Positions 47,316-57,280 of a DNA stretch of 64,000 nt are shown here, piece after piece. Where the stretch lies: positions 1,116,001 through 1,180,000 of the forward strand of contig NZ_QQOH01000001.1 in the NCBI RefSeq assembly GCF_003345655.1, given 5' to 3'. How positions within the stretch are numbered: position 1 is the stretch's first letter; the number at the start of each line of letters is the position of its first letter. The position numbers were made by a program, and so were the translations under genes. The notes beneath the pieces were generated by a model. The model had not been told where the DNA came from. It saw nothing but the letters and a program-made list of their open reading frames with translations, and did no database searches. Origin of the DNA: Motiliproteus coralliicola. GTDB taxonomy: Bacteria; Pseudomonadota; Gammaproteobacteria; Pseudomonadales; Balneatricaceae.

Positions 47316-50246
47316 TTAGATCTGATAATCGATGTCCTGATCGATGATTCTGGCTACGCCATCGCTGTGACTGTTTCTCAACAGCGCTTCGAACGCTTGA
47401 GCACTAATCGGCGGACGGTAGTAGTAGCCCTGCGCCTTCGGACAGAGGATGTCGGATAAAAAGGTCGCTTGTTCCGCGGTTTCCACCCCTTCAGCAACAA
47501 CCTCCAGCTGCAAGCTATCCGCCAACGCCATGATGGCCTTAACGATGGCGCAGTCGCTGGGGTCATCCGGGATATCACGGACAAAGGAGCGATCGATTTT
47601 TAGCGTGCCGACCGGCAACTGTTTCAGATAGGCCAGCGAGGAATAGCCGGTGCCAAAATCATCGATGGCCAGCGAAACACCCATCAAGCGAAGCTCGTCC
47701 AAGGCGGCCATGACCTCATCGCTTTGCTCCATGATCAGACTCTCGACAATTTCCATCTCGAGAAAACTGGCGGGCAGGTTCGAACTCCGTAACGCCTGAT
47801 TAACCTGCTCAACAAAGTTGCCTTCGGTCAGCTGGCGTTTAGAAAAATTAACCGACATCGTCTCCAACCGGTAACCCGCCCCCAGCCATGTCTGCATCTG
47901 TCGGCAAGCCTCGTTTAGCACCCACTGGCCTAGCTTGCAGATCAATCCGGTCTGTTCCGCCAACGGGATAAACTCGTTCGGTGCCAGCCTTCCTCGCTGC
48001 GGATGCTCCCAACGGACCAGGGCTTCGGCACCGATTATCTGGCAGTTATCCAGTCGGACCTGCGGTTGATAGTAGATCACGAACTGCTGCTGCTTGATCG
48101 CCTCCCGCAGCTGCTGCTCCAACTCGATACGCTGCTGGGCCTGGCGGGTGAATTCAGCGGAGTAATACCGATAGCCATTACGCCCCTGCTCCTTAACCTT
48201 ATAGAGTGCAGTATCGGCGTTGCGTAACAGGGTTGAGCCTTCGGTGCCGTTTTCAGGCGCAATACTGATACCGACACTGGCGGACAGGTGGAACCAGCGC
48301 CCCTCCAGCAGAAAAGGCTCCTCAAACTGGGCCAGAATTTTCGACACCACCTGATCCACCGCATAACGGTCATCCAGATCTTCAGCCAGTACGGTAAATT
48401 CATCCCCCCCGATCCTGGCGATGGTGTCCTGCTCCCTCAGGCCCTCGCGCAACCGCTTGGCCACATCCACCAACAACCGATCTCCAGCGGCGTGACCCAG
48501 GCTATCGTTCACATGTTTGAAGTGATCCAGGTCCAAGAACATCACCGCCACGGCGTGGTGCTCACGCTTGATCCGTTTCAGCGCCTGATCCAATTTCGCC
48601 ATAAACAGCAGACGGTTGGGCAACTCGGTCAGGGGGTCGTGGTGGGCCAGGTACTCAAGACGCTGCTCGGACTCTTTGACCACCGAGATATCGGAAAACA
48701 CCGCTACATAATTGAGCAGCTGGCCGGTCTCATCATGAACCTGTGTGATCGACAACCACTCCGGGAACACCTCGCCGCTCTTACGCTTGTTCCAGATTTC
48801 GCCGGACCAGTAGCCATCCCGGATGAGGCAGTGCTTAAGCTCATCGTAAAAGGCTTTGTCGTGGCGTCCGGAGCTTAGTATTCGGGGCGTCTTTCCCAGT
48901 ACATCGGACTCGGTATACCCGGTTAGGCTGACAAAGGCCGGGTTCACTGCCACGATGGCCTGGGAAGGGTCGGCGATGATGATACCTTCCTGGGTGTTCT
49001 CGAATACCGTCGCCGCCAAGCGCAACCGCTCCTCGTTACGAACCCGTTCAGTGATGTCGCGGCGGATGATCAGGGTACCGCCGTCTTGGGTGCGGTATTG
49101 ATCGACCTCGATCCACTGTCCGTCCCGGGTAGGGTAAGTCAGCTGACGGTCGCAGCGCAGAAACCTCTCCCAGCGCTCCTGCAGCCAATGCCCCCACTGG
49201 GCTTTGGGTACCTGAATCAGGCCACTTTCAATCAACGCACGATTCAGTTCTTTAATATGTAAACCGGGCTGCAGCAGATGCGCCACGCCTTTTGCACTGT
49301 TGCGATAAGCACTGTTGCACATCAGCAGGCGGTGTTGGCTGTCGAACACCAGAAAGCCCTCGGTGATCGCCTCCAGCGAATCTTCCAGCCGTTGTCGAAG
49401 CAAGCGCGCTTCACGGTGGCTCTGAACCTCTTCGGTGACATCCAGCCCCACTCCCCGATAACCGAGGAACCGGTCTGTTGCATCGAAGATGGGATTGCCA
49501 CTGATACGAAACACCCGCACCTCCCCGTTTGGCAGGTTGGCATCGTATTCAAAGTCGCGAAACGGCTCTCGCCGCTGCAGCACCTGCTGATGAGCTTTCC
49601 AGCTCTCCGATGAGCCGTTCTCACCCATCAGGTCCCAACGGGTTTTGCCGATCAGACTGTCTGGATTGACCCCGAGATAGGTTTTCAGCGGGGCTGAGAA
49701 ATAGCTAAAGCGCAGATCGGCATCCATCTCCCACAACCAGTGGGCGGCAATATCAGCGAACTCTCGGAATCGGATCTCGCTTTCACGCAACGCCTTCTGC
49801 GCTTGAATTCGCTCCGAAATCTCAGCGTTCAAGACACGGGTAACCTGTTGGTGATCGAACTCGCTTTTCAGCATCGCCTCAATACAGGCTTTGACCACCG
49901 CCGCAAACTGGCGGGCCAGCTCTAACGGCGCCGCCACCCCGACGCACAGTAATCGCTGCTGGTCGAAGTCCACCCCCAGGTTGCAACCTTCGAGCATTAC
50001 TTCCGACTGCGCCGCCAAGCCCTTATCGATATCCAACACATCGAGTTCAGAACGCAGAATCCGGGCCGCCCCGGGATGCTGAATACCGGCACGGTTGGGC
50101 AGTGACGAAGCGACAATCACGCCATCGCTACCCGCCATGATCGATATTTCACAGTTGACCAGGTCCGAAACCTGTAGACAGATCTGCTCGAGCCGCTCGA
50201 GGCTGATGGGGAGTTCCTGAAGCTGGAGATCAATGGTGGTATTCAT
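47316..50246 (-). CDS. Diacid-sensor/PAS/GGDEF/EAL cyclic di-GMP protein
   Basis: A 976-residue cytoplasmic-looking protein. Residues 10-125 resemble the sugar diacid recognition domain of CdaR-type regulators (ISIMAGSDGVIVASSLPNRAG; LCVGVAAPLELARQFA). Three PAS domains follow (about 155-275, 285-400, 405-525). The GGDEF domain (about 535-695) has an intact RIGGDEF and an I-site RxxD. The EAL domain (about 705-955) has EALVRW, the catalytic DDFGTGYSSL and EGVET. It could both make and degrade cyclic di-GMP in response to a small acid or redox signal. I chose ATG 50246 over a TTG four codons earlier; neither has a strong ribosome binding site. It converges on the TRAP operon. Confidence 0.9.
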   Translation of the reverse strand: MNTTIDLQLQELPISLERLEQICLQVSDLVNCEISIMAGSDGVIVASSLPNRAGIQHPGAARILRSELDVLDIDKGLAAQSEVMLEGCNLGVDFDQQRLLCVGVAAPLELARQFAAVVKACIEAMLKSEFDHQQVTRVLNAEISERIQAQKALRESEIRFREFADIAAHWLWEMDADLRFSYFSAPLKTYLGVNPDSLIGKTRWDLMGENGSSESWKAHQQVLQRREPFRDFEYDANLPNGEVRVFRISGNPIFDATDRFLGYRGVGLDVTEEVQSHREARLLRQRLEDSLEAITEGFLVFDSQHRLLMCNSAYRNSAKGVAHLLQPGLHIKELNRALIESGLIQVPKAQWGHWLQERWERFLRCDRQLTYPTRDGQWIEVDQYRTQDGGTLIIRRDITERVRNEERLRLAATVFENTQEGIIIADPSQAIVAVNPAFVSLTGYTESDVLGKTPRILSSGRHDKAFYDELKHCLIRDGYWSGEIWNKRKSGEVFPEWLSITQVHDETGQLLNYVAVFSDISVVKESEQRLEYLAHHDPLTELPNRLLFMAKLDQALKRIKREHHAVAVMFLDLDHFKHVNDSLGHAAGDRLLVDVAKRLREGLREQDTIARIGGDEFTVLAEDLDDRYAVDQVVSKILAQFEEPFLLEGRWFHLSASVGISIAPENGTEGSTLLRNADTALYKVKEQGRNGYRYYSAEFTRQAQQRIELEQQLREAIKQQQFVIYYQPQVRLDNCQIIGAEALVRWEHPQRGRLAPNEFIPLAEQTGLICKLGQWVLNEACRQMQTWLGAGYRLETMSVNFSKRQLTEGNFVEQVNQALRSSNLPASFLEMEIVESLIMEQSDEVMAALDELRLMGVSLAIDDFGTGYSSLAYLKQLPVGTLKIDRSFVRDIPDDPSDCAIVKAIMALADSLQLEVVAEGVETAEQATFLSDILCPKAQGYYYRPPISAQAFEALLRNSHSDGVARIIDQDIDYQI

Positions 50247-50471
50247 AGCCGGCTTCAACAGCCAAATAGCTGCTTAAACAATGAATTAATTCTTAGTTTA
50301 GCCGAACATTAAAAACCCACCGCCAAGCACCCCAGAGCGGGAGCAGCCGGTGATTGAGGGAAGGGCCATATCACAGCCTGGACGCCCGCTTTCTATAAGA
50401 AGCAACGCTTAGCGGTACCGGCCCCTGACTCGCGGAACAGCCCCTCCTAGAGAGGGGCTATCGGTGAACAA

Positions 50472-51980
50472 CTACAGCATCAACACCGTGGCGCCCAAGC
50501 CCACCAGACTCAGAACCAGGGTGTAGGGCAAGGCCATGACCACCATCCGCATGTACGACAACCGGACTAAGGGTGCGATCGCCGACGTCAGCAGAAACAG
50601 AAACGCGGCCTGCCCATTGGGCGTCGCCACACTGGGCAGGTTGGTGCCGGTATTGATGGCGATCGCCAAGGTATCGAAGTGCTGCCGGGAGATGTTGCCG
50701 GCGTCAAAGGCCGCTGCCACCTCGTTGATATAGACCGTCGCCACAAAAACGTTATCACTGATGGCCGACAACAGACCGTTGGCGGCAAAGAACATCGCCG
50801 GCTGCGCACTCGGCTCCATGGCCAAGACCCAATCGATTATCGGTGTAAACAGGTGCTGGTCATGGATCACCGAGACGATGGTAAAGAACACCACCAGCAA
50901 CGCGGTAAACGGCATCGCCTCTTCAAACGCATGCCCAATCTGGTGTTCTTCCACCACCCCGTTAAAGCTGGTCACCAGGATAATCACTGTCAGACCGATC
51001 AGGCCGACTTCGGCAAGATGCATCGCCAAAGCAACTATCAGAAACAGCGCCGCCGCAAATTGGATGTAGAGGGCCAGTCGATCGCGCTCGGTTCGCTTGG
51101 CATCCTGTTCGCGATCGAAATCCCGCAGGATATTGAACACCGTTTCGGGTATCAGCGCGCCGTAGCCAAACCAGCGTTTTTTCTCCAGCACCACTACGGT
51201 CAGCAATCCCATCACCAGAACCGGCAGCGAAACCGGGGCGACATTGAGGAAGAACTCGATAAAGTGCCAGCCCATCTTTTCGCCGATCAGCAGGTTCTGC
51301 GGCTCGCCCACCAGCGTGCAGACGCCACCGAGCGCCGTACCGACCGCCCCGTGCATCAGCAAGCTGCGCAGGAAGGCACGAAACTGCTCCAGCTCCTCAC
51401 GTCGATCCTGGGCCACCCGATCATCATTGGAGTGATCGTGCCCCTCTTCGGCATGGGCGCCGGACGCCACCTTGTGGTAAACGGCGTAGAAACCGACACA
51501 GGCACTGATCAACACCGCAGTGACGGTCAACGCATCCAGAAAGGCGGATAAAAACGCCCCCATAAAGGAGAAGAGCAGCGAGATCTGGATCTTGTCCCGG
51601 ACATTGAGCAGCAGCTTGGTGAATACAAACAGCAGCATCCCCTTCATGAAATAGATGCCGGCCACCATGAACATCAACAGCAAGATAACCGGAAGGTTCG
51701 CTGCGACCTCGTGGTAGATCTGCTCCGGATGGGTCAGGCCGATAATGACCGCTTCGATCGCCAGCAGCCCCCCGGGCTGAAGCGGATAACACTTCAACGC
51801 CATCGCCAGGGTGAAGATAAATTCAAAGATCAACAGCCAGCCGGTGGTTACCGGTCCATAGGTGATCATCAGAAGTGGATTGAGAACTAGAAAGCCGAGA
51901 ATGGCCGCTTTGTACCAGTACGGGCTATTACCGAGAAAGTTGCGCAGCAACGCATCCCCAAAGGTTTGGATCGATTTCAT
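50472..51980 (-). CDS. nhaB: Na+/H+ antiporter NhaB
   Basis: A 502-residue membrane protein with about 12 helices matching NhaB throughout ([104 protein letters not shown]). It exports Na+ in exchange for protons across the inner membrane, and so recycles Na+ taken up by the AGCS and TRAP carriers alongside the nqr pump. It starts at ATG 51980. It is not in an operon. Confidence 0.96.
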   Translation of the reverse strand: MKSIQTFGDALLRNFLGNSPYWYKAAILGFLVLNPLLMITYGPVTTGWLLIFEFIFTLAMALKCYPLQPGGLLAIEAVIIGLTHPEQIYHEVAANLPVILLLMFMVAGIYFMKGMLLFVFTKLLLNVRDKIQISLLFSFMGAFLSAFLDALTVTAVLISACVGFYAVYHKVASGAHAEEGHDHSNDDRVAQDRREELEQFRAFLRSLLMHGAVGTALGGVCTLVGEPQNLLIGEKMGWHFIEFFLNVAPVSLPVLVMGLLTVVVLEKKRWFGYGALIPETVFNILRDFDREQDAKRTERDRLALYIQFAAALFLIVALAMHLAEVGLIGLTVIILVTSFNGVVEEHQIGHAFEEAMPFTALLVVFFTIVSVIHDQHLFTPIIDWVLAMEPSAQPAMFFAANGLLSAISDNVFVATVYINEVAAAFDAGNISRQHFDTLAIAINTGTNLPSVATPNGQAAFLFLLTSAIAPLVRLSYMRMVVMALPYTLVLSLVGLGATVLML

Positions 51981-52104
51981 GTTTGATACTCACAACAGGT
52001 CAAACGGGCAGCCGTCTCCCTGCCCTGTTACCAGTGGCTGACATTCGGCTGCACAGAAAGAACTCCATCAGCGACGCTGGGCGCCATATCTGATGGTCAG
52101 AGGA

Positions 52105-52446
52105 TCAAGCGGAAGGAGGAGCCTGGGCCCAGTAAGGAAGTTGGAGTCTGCTGTGGGTTTGAGAGCCCTGCGCCGAACCCTGAGAGACTAACGAGCCTGC
52201 GAATGAAAGCGCTCCATCAAGCGCGGGGCCGCTTTCTTCGGAATCCTCCAGACTGCCGTCTAAAATCGTTACAACGTCGGGGCCGGCAACAGTCTCCTGC
52301 AGGCTGGCGTCGGTCATGCCACCGATCGCAATCAGTAGCGCTAGACCAAATAGCAAGTAACGTGCGACAGCCACTACAGACTCTGCCCCAGAGCCGGACT
52401 GATTAACGCTCTCTTCGTCGGGTATCTGATCCGGCAGAAACACCAT
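52105..52446 (-). CDS. Hypothetical small membrane protein (113 aa)
   Basis: A 113-residue protein with one predicted membrane helix (about 27-45, VARYLLFGLALLIAIGGM) between an acidic N-terminus and a Ser/Gly/Glu-rich C-terminal half. It starts at ATG with GAG about 6 bases upstream. No family is recognised. It lies upstream of nhaB on the same strand, 124 bases away, and could be co-transcribed with it. Confidence 0.45.
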   Translation of the reverse strand: MVFLPDQIPDEESVNQSGSGAESVVAVARYLLFGLALLIAIGGMTDASLQETVAGPDVVTILDGSLEDSEESGPALDGALSFAGSLVSQGSAQGSQTHSRLQLPYWAQAPPSA

Positions 52447-53067
52447 CTCGTTACTCTTGCAGGGCGCCTCCCACTCCTAGATGAAGACGCGTTTCGATCT
52501 GGACATCGGTAGGTCGATCGGTATTGGATCGGCCCCTAGTCCAGTGAACGACTGATTTTCCCCTTCCATCACCCCGGCGGCAAGTAGTATTTATGGACCA
52601 TCAAGCTTCTGATCCGCAGAGGAGGACTTATAGAATTAGAGGGCTGCGGTAACGATAGAGGCGCTAGTCAGCCCCACTGCGCAAAACCCTATTGGCGCCT
52701 CTACAACTCCCTTCTGCTGGATCGTCAAAGAGCGGACCTCCTCGGGTCATAAGCCTTACCAAAGCTAGACCAAAGCTCTCGGCTTTTGATGAAACCAGTG
52801 CAGGCTGCAGCCCTGAAATAACCAATTTCCACAACCAACTGCCCATCAAAACGGCTCCCGAACGACGCGAGCTACTGCCATTTCAGCCAATTTAAAATTG
52901 TTGAGAAAATTTCACCTGATAACTGCAAAAGCATCGTTTGTAGACTTTAGTCTTAGCCCCTAGCATACGCCCCACTTCAAGCCCCTAAGGCGCTCGGCAA
53001 GGTTCAGAGAATCGCCGCGGGGAGCTTATCTTACGAAACAACAGATGAATTTTTTGAGAAACCAGTT
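52447..53067. other. Gene-poor intergenic stretch
   Basis: About 620 bases. Open frames of 60-70 codons exist on both strands near 52660-52900, but they are antisense to each other and lack clear ribosome binding sites; I do not call them. A 9-bp perfect inverted repeat lies at 52655-52663/52694-52702 (TAGAGGCGC/GCGCCTCTA, 30-base loop). Confidence 0.45.
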
Positions 53068-53253
53068 ATGAGCTCCAGCAACATCAAAATCGACGAATTC
53101 GGCAGCATCGATCTCGCCTATTACCGCCGCCAGGGCGAACTGGCTCGTGCCGCGTTTCTCCTTCAGGGCATCAAATCAATCTCCGGTTGGCTGAAAAGCT
53201 TGGTACGCATCGAACGCTTCACCCCCTTCCAGTACCACCTGAGCGCTCGATAA
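53068..53253 (+). CDS. Small hypothetical protein (61 aa)
   Basis: A 61-residue protein starting MSSSNIKIDEFGSIDLAYY with a central amphipathic helix (RRQGELARAAFLLQGIKSISGWL). It recalls short proteobacterial proteins of the RSP_7527 type with a Y-x3-AR motif, but the match is weak. The ribosome binding site is poor. It is probably real because its amino-acid pattern is protein-like. Confidence 0.5.
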   Translation: MSSSNIKIDEFGSIDLAYYRRQGELARAAFLLQGIKSISGWLKSLVRIERFTPFQYHLSAR

Positions 53254-53333
53254 AGACGCCGTTTCTATCTTTATTGCAATGGGGTTATTGCACTGGGGTG
53301 ATTTCCACCCCAGCAAGCTACAGCCAAGTCCGA

Positions 53334-54644
53334 CTATTGCGTCTTTCCGAGTATCGTGACTTCCCGCTGCGGGAACGGAATCTCTACGTGATGCTCCTTA
53401 AGCGCATACCAGATCATCAATAACAGATCGGCACCCACCCGGTTTGAACCGTCGTCTACCCCCTCCATCCAGAACTCGATCAGAATATCTATCCCGGATT
53501 CTCCAAACTGCTTGATCTCGGCGTCCGGCCGCTCCTCAATGGGAACCGAGTCCCCACTGAGCACCTGGGGGTGCTCCGCCACCACTTGCCTTAACAACGG
53601 AAACAGCATGTCGAGATCCGTGCTGTAGGCAACTTGCAACTCCAGAGAATAACGCTGCTTCTTGTTTTTATGGGTCCAGTTGACGAAGGTACCGGTCATA
53701 AAGCGTTCGTTAGGCACCATAATGTCCTTGCCATCGAAGGTCTCCAGCGTTGCCGAACGCATATTCAGTTCACGGATCACCCCCGCCCTACCATCTTCCA
53801 GCTCAATGTAATCTCCTACCGTAAACGAACGATCCAGAAGCAGGATGATGCCGGAGATGAAATTGGACGCGATGGATTGAAGCCCAAAACCTAAACCAAC
53901 CCCGAGAGCGCCACCGAAGACCGCCAACGTGGTCAAATTGATCCCCAGCACCTGCAACAGCAGGATAAAGATCACGATCACCAATACCACTTCAAACAGC
54001 TTGGCAAAGACCTCCCGGGTGCCTACATCCAGCTCCTCCTGTTTACGGATAATACGTTGCCCAGCTGTGCGAGATACACGTCCCAACCAGAACAGAAGGG
54101 AGCCGAAGATCAGCATCCGCAGCACACCATAGGCAGATATTTTGACGTTACCCACCTCCAGGGCGATCGTATCCAGGTAGGCAACCACGGATTCCAGCAG
54201 GTCGAAAATATGCAGGATCGAGGCGGGTATCAGAATCCAGACGATTAGTCGCCGCACCAGCTTATTGCGGACAAAATGGTTGATCAGCGAGTAGAGCATG
54301 AACACGACCGCCACACTCTGACTGATCCGCACCAGTTGGCTCTGCTGGAAAAGCAGTCCACTTAGATCCACAGAAAAGGCCAACGCCACAATCAACAGCA
54401 ACGGAAACAGCAACAAACGCGCGGCGTACATCTGATTTCGCAGGCTGGCGTAGGGTCCGGGACGAGGTTCAGCACTGAATATTGGACTGCGAGTTCTGAT
54501 AAACGCGGCGCTTGCATACGCCAACACAATCGCCATTACGATAAGAGCGCACTGGGCATAGAATTCAGGGCTGCTGAACCAATTCAGCAAGGTAGCGGCA
54601 AACTTCTCGAACTGATCCAAAAGCTTCTCTAAATCCAGTTTCAC
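53334..54644 (-). CDS. MscS-family mechanosensitive ion channel
   Basis: A 436-residue protein with about five N-terminal helices (20-230) and the conserved pore and beta domain of MscS channels (GGALGVGLGFGLQSIASNFISGIILLLDRSFTVGDYIEL, then VPNERFMTGTFVNWTHKNK). It should release solutes on osmotic downshift. The start is GTG 54644 with AGGGGAG 6 bases upstream. It ends FPQREVTILGKTQ. It is monocistronic. Confidence 0.93.
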   Translation of the reverse strand: MKLDLEKLLDQFEKFAATLLNWFSSPEFYAQCALIVMAIVLAYASAAFIRTRSPIFSAEPRPGPYASLRNQMYAARLLLFPLLLIVALAFSVDLSGLLFQQSQLVRISQSVAVVFMLYSLINHFVRNKLVRRLIVWILIPASILHIFDLLESVVAYLDTIALEVGNVKISAYGVLRMLIFGSLLFWLGRVSRTAGQRIIRKQEELDVGTREVFAKLFEVVLVIVIFILLLQVLGINLTTLAVFGGALGVGLGFGLQSIASNFISGIILLLDRSFTVGDYIELEDGRAGVIRELNMRSATLETFDGKDIMVPNERFMTGTFVNWTHKNKKQRYSLELQVAYSTDLDMLFPLLRQVVAEHPQVLSGDSVPIEERPDAEIKQFGESGIDILIEFWMEGVDDGSNRVGADLLLMIWYALKEHHVEIPFPQREVTILGKTQ

Positions 54645-55044
54645 TGATTTCTCCCCTCTACGCAGACTAGATCGTTTCCGCTAATCGAACGAATGCACCC
54701 AGAGATGCAGATCCATTGGAGCAAGCTGATACCAACCAGCAACGACAGCGAAATAAGCGGCGACTCAAGCTTGGCGGAATAGTGATTTCTAGCGCGTTCT
54801 ATACCGCGACTGAATTGTTTTTCTTATAAAAATAGCCCATAGGATTGACCAGCTCCGAAAACAAAAATCCAGAGCCGCTGGTCAAGATAGGCGATGAGGA
54901 TGCTGAAATAGCGACTGATCAATATGGGGGGATCGAGAATTGATCGGAGTTATCAATCCAAGTTAGCTGCCACGGTTTGATCCGAGCGTGACTTGAGCCT
55001 CTGTTGGAAAGATGTCTCTAGCCGGTTACTTCCTCGGTGCCCCT
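54645..55044. other. Intergenic region, mscS/lysR
   Basis: About 400 bases between two minus-strand genes. A 9-bp perfect inverted repeat, TTGACCAGC (54845-54853) with GCTGGTCAA (54877-54885), could be a transcription end or an operator. Nothing else is recognised. Confidence 0.45.
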
Positions 55045-56001
55045 CTAGGACAGAGAGTCCGGTTGAAAAACCTGCAACCGTTCAGCCCAGGTACTCCGGG
55101 GTGTTTCCCCCTGAGCCTGTATCGCTTCAGTGATGTATTCAACGAATACTCTCACCCTGGCAGGTAAATACTCTCTCCTGGCATAAAGGAGATAGACCCC
55201 AGTTCCGGCCTGGCGCTGACTCGGAAATAGCGGCAGCAGACGGCCCAACTGGAGCCAGTCCCTGGCGATAAAATGGGGTATCTGGGTGATCCCCAACCCC
55301 TCCGCGCAAAGCTCGGCCATCGACTCACCGTCGTTGACGATGAAACTTCGGTTGGGATCGTATTCACTAACTCCTTCGGCCCCCTGCACCTGAATGGGCA
55401 ACAGCTTACCGGTTTGTTTGTAACGAAAACGAATCCACGAATGATCCTGGAATGTTTCTGGCCCAGGCGGAATACCATGACGGTCCAGATAATCCCGGCT
55501 GGCACAAATGATAAAGTCGATGGGGCTGAGCTGACGTACGACGAGCTGGCTGTCCTGAACCGAACCGGACCGAATCGAGACATCAATTCCCTGTTCAATG
55601 ATATCGACATAAGCATCATCGTAATGAATGTCGATGGAAATATTGGGATATCGTCGACAAAACTCCTTCAATAGAGGACGGATATAGAGACGACCATAGG
55701 AGACCGGCACATTAATCTTAAGGGTGCCCGATGGGGTATCGTTCTGGCTTTTTAAGGTCTCTTCACACGCTGTTAATTCCTCCAGCACCCTCCTGGCGGT
55801 ACTGGCATACCGGCGCCCAGCCTCCGTTAACCGTTGCTGTCGCGTCGATCGCTGAAAAAGCTGAATGCCCAAGTCACTTTCCAGGCGATGGATGGCCTTG
55901 CTCACCGTTGAGGGATCTGTGCCATAACCCTTGGCGGCTGCAGCAAAGCTACCGCCATCCAAAGTGGCGATAAAAAAACGCAGAGAACGGATTTTATCCA
56001 T
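55045..56001 (-). CDS. LysR-family transcriptional regulator (divergent from PfpI-like gene)
   Basis: A 318-residue regulator with the LysR helix-turn-helix (about 1-60; GGSFAAAAKGYGTDPSTVSKAIHRLE) and an effector domain of the CrgA/AaeR-like subgroup (GTLKINVPVSYGRLYIRPLL). It starts at ATG 56001. No Shine-Dalgarno precedes the start; CCTCC lies there instead, so the leader may be short. It is divergent from the DJ-1/PfpI gene with dyads in between, so it probably controls that gene. Confidence 0.9.
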   Translation of the reverse strand: MDKIRSLRFFIATLDGGSFAAAAKGYGTDPSTVSKAIHRLESDLGIQLFQRSTRQQRLTEAGRRYASTARRVLEELTACEETLKSQNDTPSGTLKINVPVSYGRLYIRPLLKEFCRRYPNISIDIHYDDAYVDIIEQGIDVSIRSGSVQDSQLVVRQLSPIDFIICASRDYLDRHGIPPGPETFQDHSWIRFRYKQTGKLLPIQVQGAEGVSEYDPNRSFIVNDGESMAELCAEGLGITQIPHFIARDWLQLGRLLPLFPSQRQAGTGVYLLYARREYLPARVRVFVEYITEAIQAQGETPRSTWAERLQVFQPDSLS

Positions 56002-56017
56002 GGAGGAATAGAAACTC

Positions 56018-56073
56018 TATTCGTGAATTTTGTTCACTATAGATAATAAAAAGCGGCCCTTCAAACACGAATA
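56018..56073. promoter_or_regulatory. LysR-type operator between lysR and PfpI-like gene
   Basis: GTGAA-TTTTG-TTCAC (56023-56037) is a perfect 5-bp dyad containing a T-N11-A motif. TATTCGTG (56018-56025) recurs inverted as CACGAATA at 56066-56073. This looks like a recognition and an activation site in a 126-base divergent promoter region. Confidence 0.6.
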
Positions 56074-56127
56074 GCTCTCAATACAATGGCTCTCATCAAC
56101 TTTATGACTTCAACCCTGAGGTAAAAA

Positions 56128-56817
56128 ATGATGAGTAAATACAGCCTAAAAGCTCCGCTACGCTCGCTGGCAACTACATTATGCATGCTATTTGCGGTAG
56201 TGACTGCTGCTGAAGCGGCCGATAAACGAATCGGGATTCTGGTCTATGACGGGGTCCTCACCTCCGATGTCACAGCACCTCTGGAGGTTTTCGGGGTTGC
56301 AAGCCGACTCACTTGGTTCAGTGACTATGAAGCGATAACCGTCTCAGTATCAAACCAACAAAGCATCACCACCGAGGAGGGATTGAAGATCGGCGTCGAT
56401 GCTTGGATTGGGGACGCCCCCGAACTGGACGTACTTATCGTGACCTCCAGCTACGATATGGGCCCGCTGATCGAGAACAACGACCTGATCCGATTTATTC
56501 AAGCCACCTCAGCAAAAGCAGACTGGATGTCCAGCAACTGCTCGGGCGCCTATCTATTAGCAGAGGCGGGCCTCTTGGATGGCAAGCAGGCCACAACCTG
56601 GGCCGGTGGCGAAGACGAACTACAAAAAGACTATCCGGCAGTGCAGGTACAGGTAGACCGGAACCTCGTCATTGATGACGGGATCGTCACCTCGAACGGC
56701 AGCCTGGTGAGTTATCAGGCAGCACTGAAGTTACTCCACCTGATGAGTTCGGAAAGCAAAGCGCAGGAAGTGGCTGATGCCCTGCAATATTCAAGATTTT
56801 CCAGCCAACCGTTTTAG
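56128..56817 (+). CDS. Exported DJ-1/PfpI-family protein
   Basis: A 229-residue protein of the class I glutamine amidotransferase-like (DJ-1/PfpI) fold, similar to the sensor part of GATase1-type AraC regulators. The nucleophile elbow reads SSNCSGAYLLAEAGLLDG, with C138. A signal peptide (cleavage near AEA-ADKR, residue 31) places it in the periplasm, which is unusual for this superfamily. It starts at ATG 56128 with TGAGG upstream. Its divergent LysR neighbour and the shared dyads suggest inducible expression. The activity (isonitrile hydratase, deglycase or other) is not determined. Confidence 0.85.
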   Translation: MMSKYSLKAPLRSLATTLCMLFAVVTAAEAADKRIGILVYDGVLTSDVTAPLEVFGVASRLTWFSDYEAITVSVSNQQSITTEEGLKIGVDAWIGDAPELDVLIVTSSYDMGPLIENNDLIRFIQATSAKADWMSSNCSGAYLLAEAGLLDGKQATTWAGGEDELQKDYPAVQVQVDRNLVIDDGIVTSNGSLVSYQAALKLLHLMSSESKAQEVADALQYSRFSSQPF

Positions 56818-57280
56818 GCTGAACTGAAAACCTCAAACACTAAGCGGTGCTATCGGGCCAGATCCCAGAGTACGCATCCACTTATGCCGTTCTAGGCGTA
56901 ACCTAAATCCTGGCCCGATTTATCCTGATAGCTTTCAGGGTAATCGGGCCAAGCCTCCAACACCCAAGCTAGTCCAAACCAAGCGGTATATCGTCTACAA
57001 AGACGCGGGTCTAATCGGTATGTCCGTATAACCACCGTATTTTCCGTCCAGTTCCGACAGTGGCGAGCCAATCTCCTTGAGTGTCTCCAGCGACATTTTT
57101 CTCACTCTTTCCTCCAGTAAAAGTTCTTAGACGTCATCAACTTAAGGGCGTTTATTTTGATCCACGTCACAGCCTGATGCTGAAGAGGGCTGAAAAATTA
57201 TTGAAACCAACTGCCATGGGCGTATAAATAAATTGTTCCTCCCCAAAACACCTGCAGAATACTGCAGTAAGGAATCGACA
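56818..57280. other. Intergenic region, PfpI-like to hpf
   Basis: About 460 bases. ATCGGGCCAG (56852-56861) is repeated inverted at 56910-56919 and the first 8 bases again at 56943-56950. A 33-codon minus-strand frame at 57096-56995 begins MSLETLKEIGSPLSELD, with GGAGG too far upstream (14 bases); it may be a gene remnant. The hpf promoter side (TATAAA near 57224) lies at the right end. Confidence 0.4.

Noticed and set aside
45918-47459. A 513-codon plus-strand open frame and a 448-codon minus-strand frame over dctM
   Set aside because: Both are Arg/Gly/Asp/His-rich translations of the GC-rich dctM gene in the wrong frame. dctM itself has helices, family motifs and operon coupling.
52664-52895. 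Two opposing short open frames of 61-67 codons
   Set aside because: They overlap each other antisense, have no clear ribosome binding site and no recognisable pattern.
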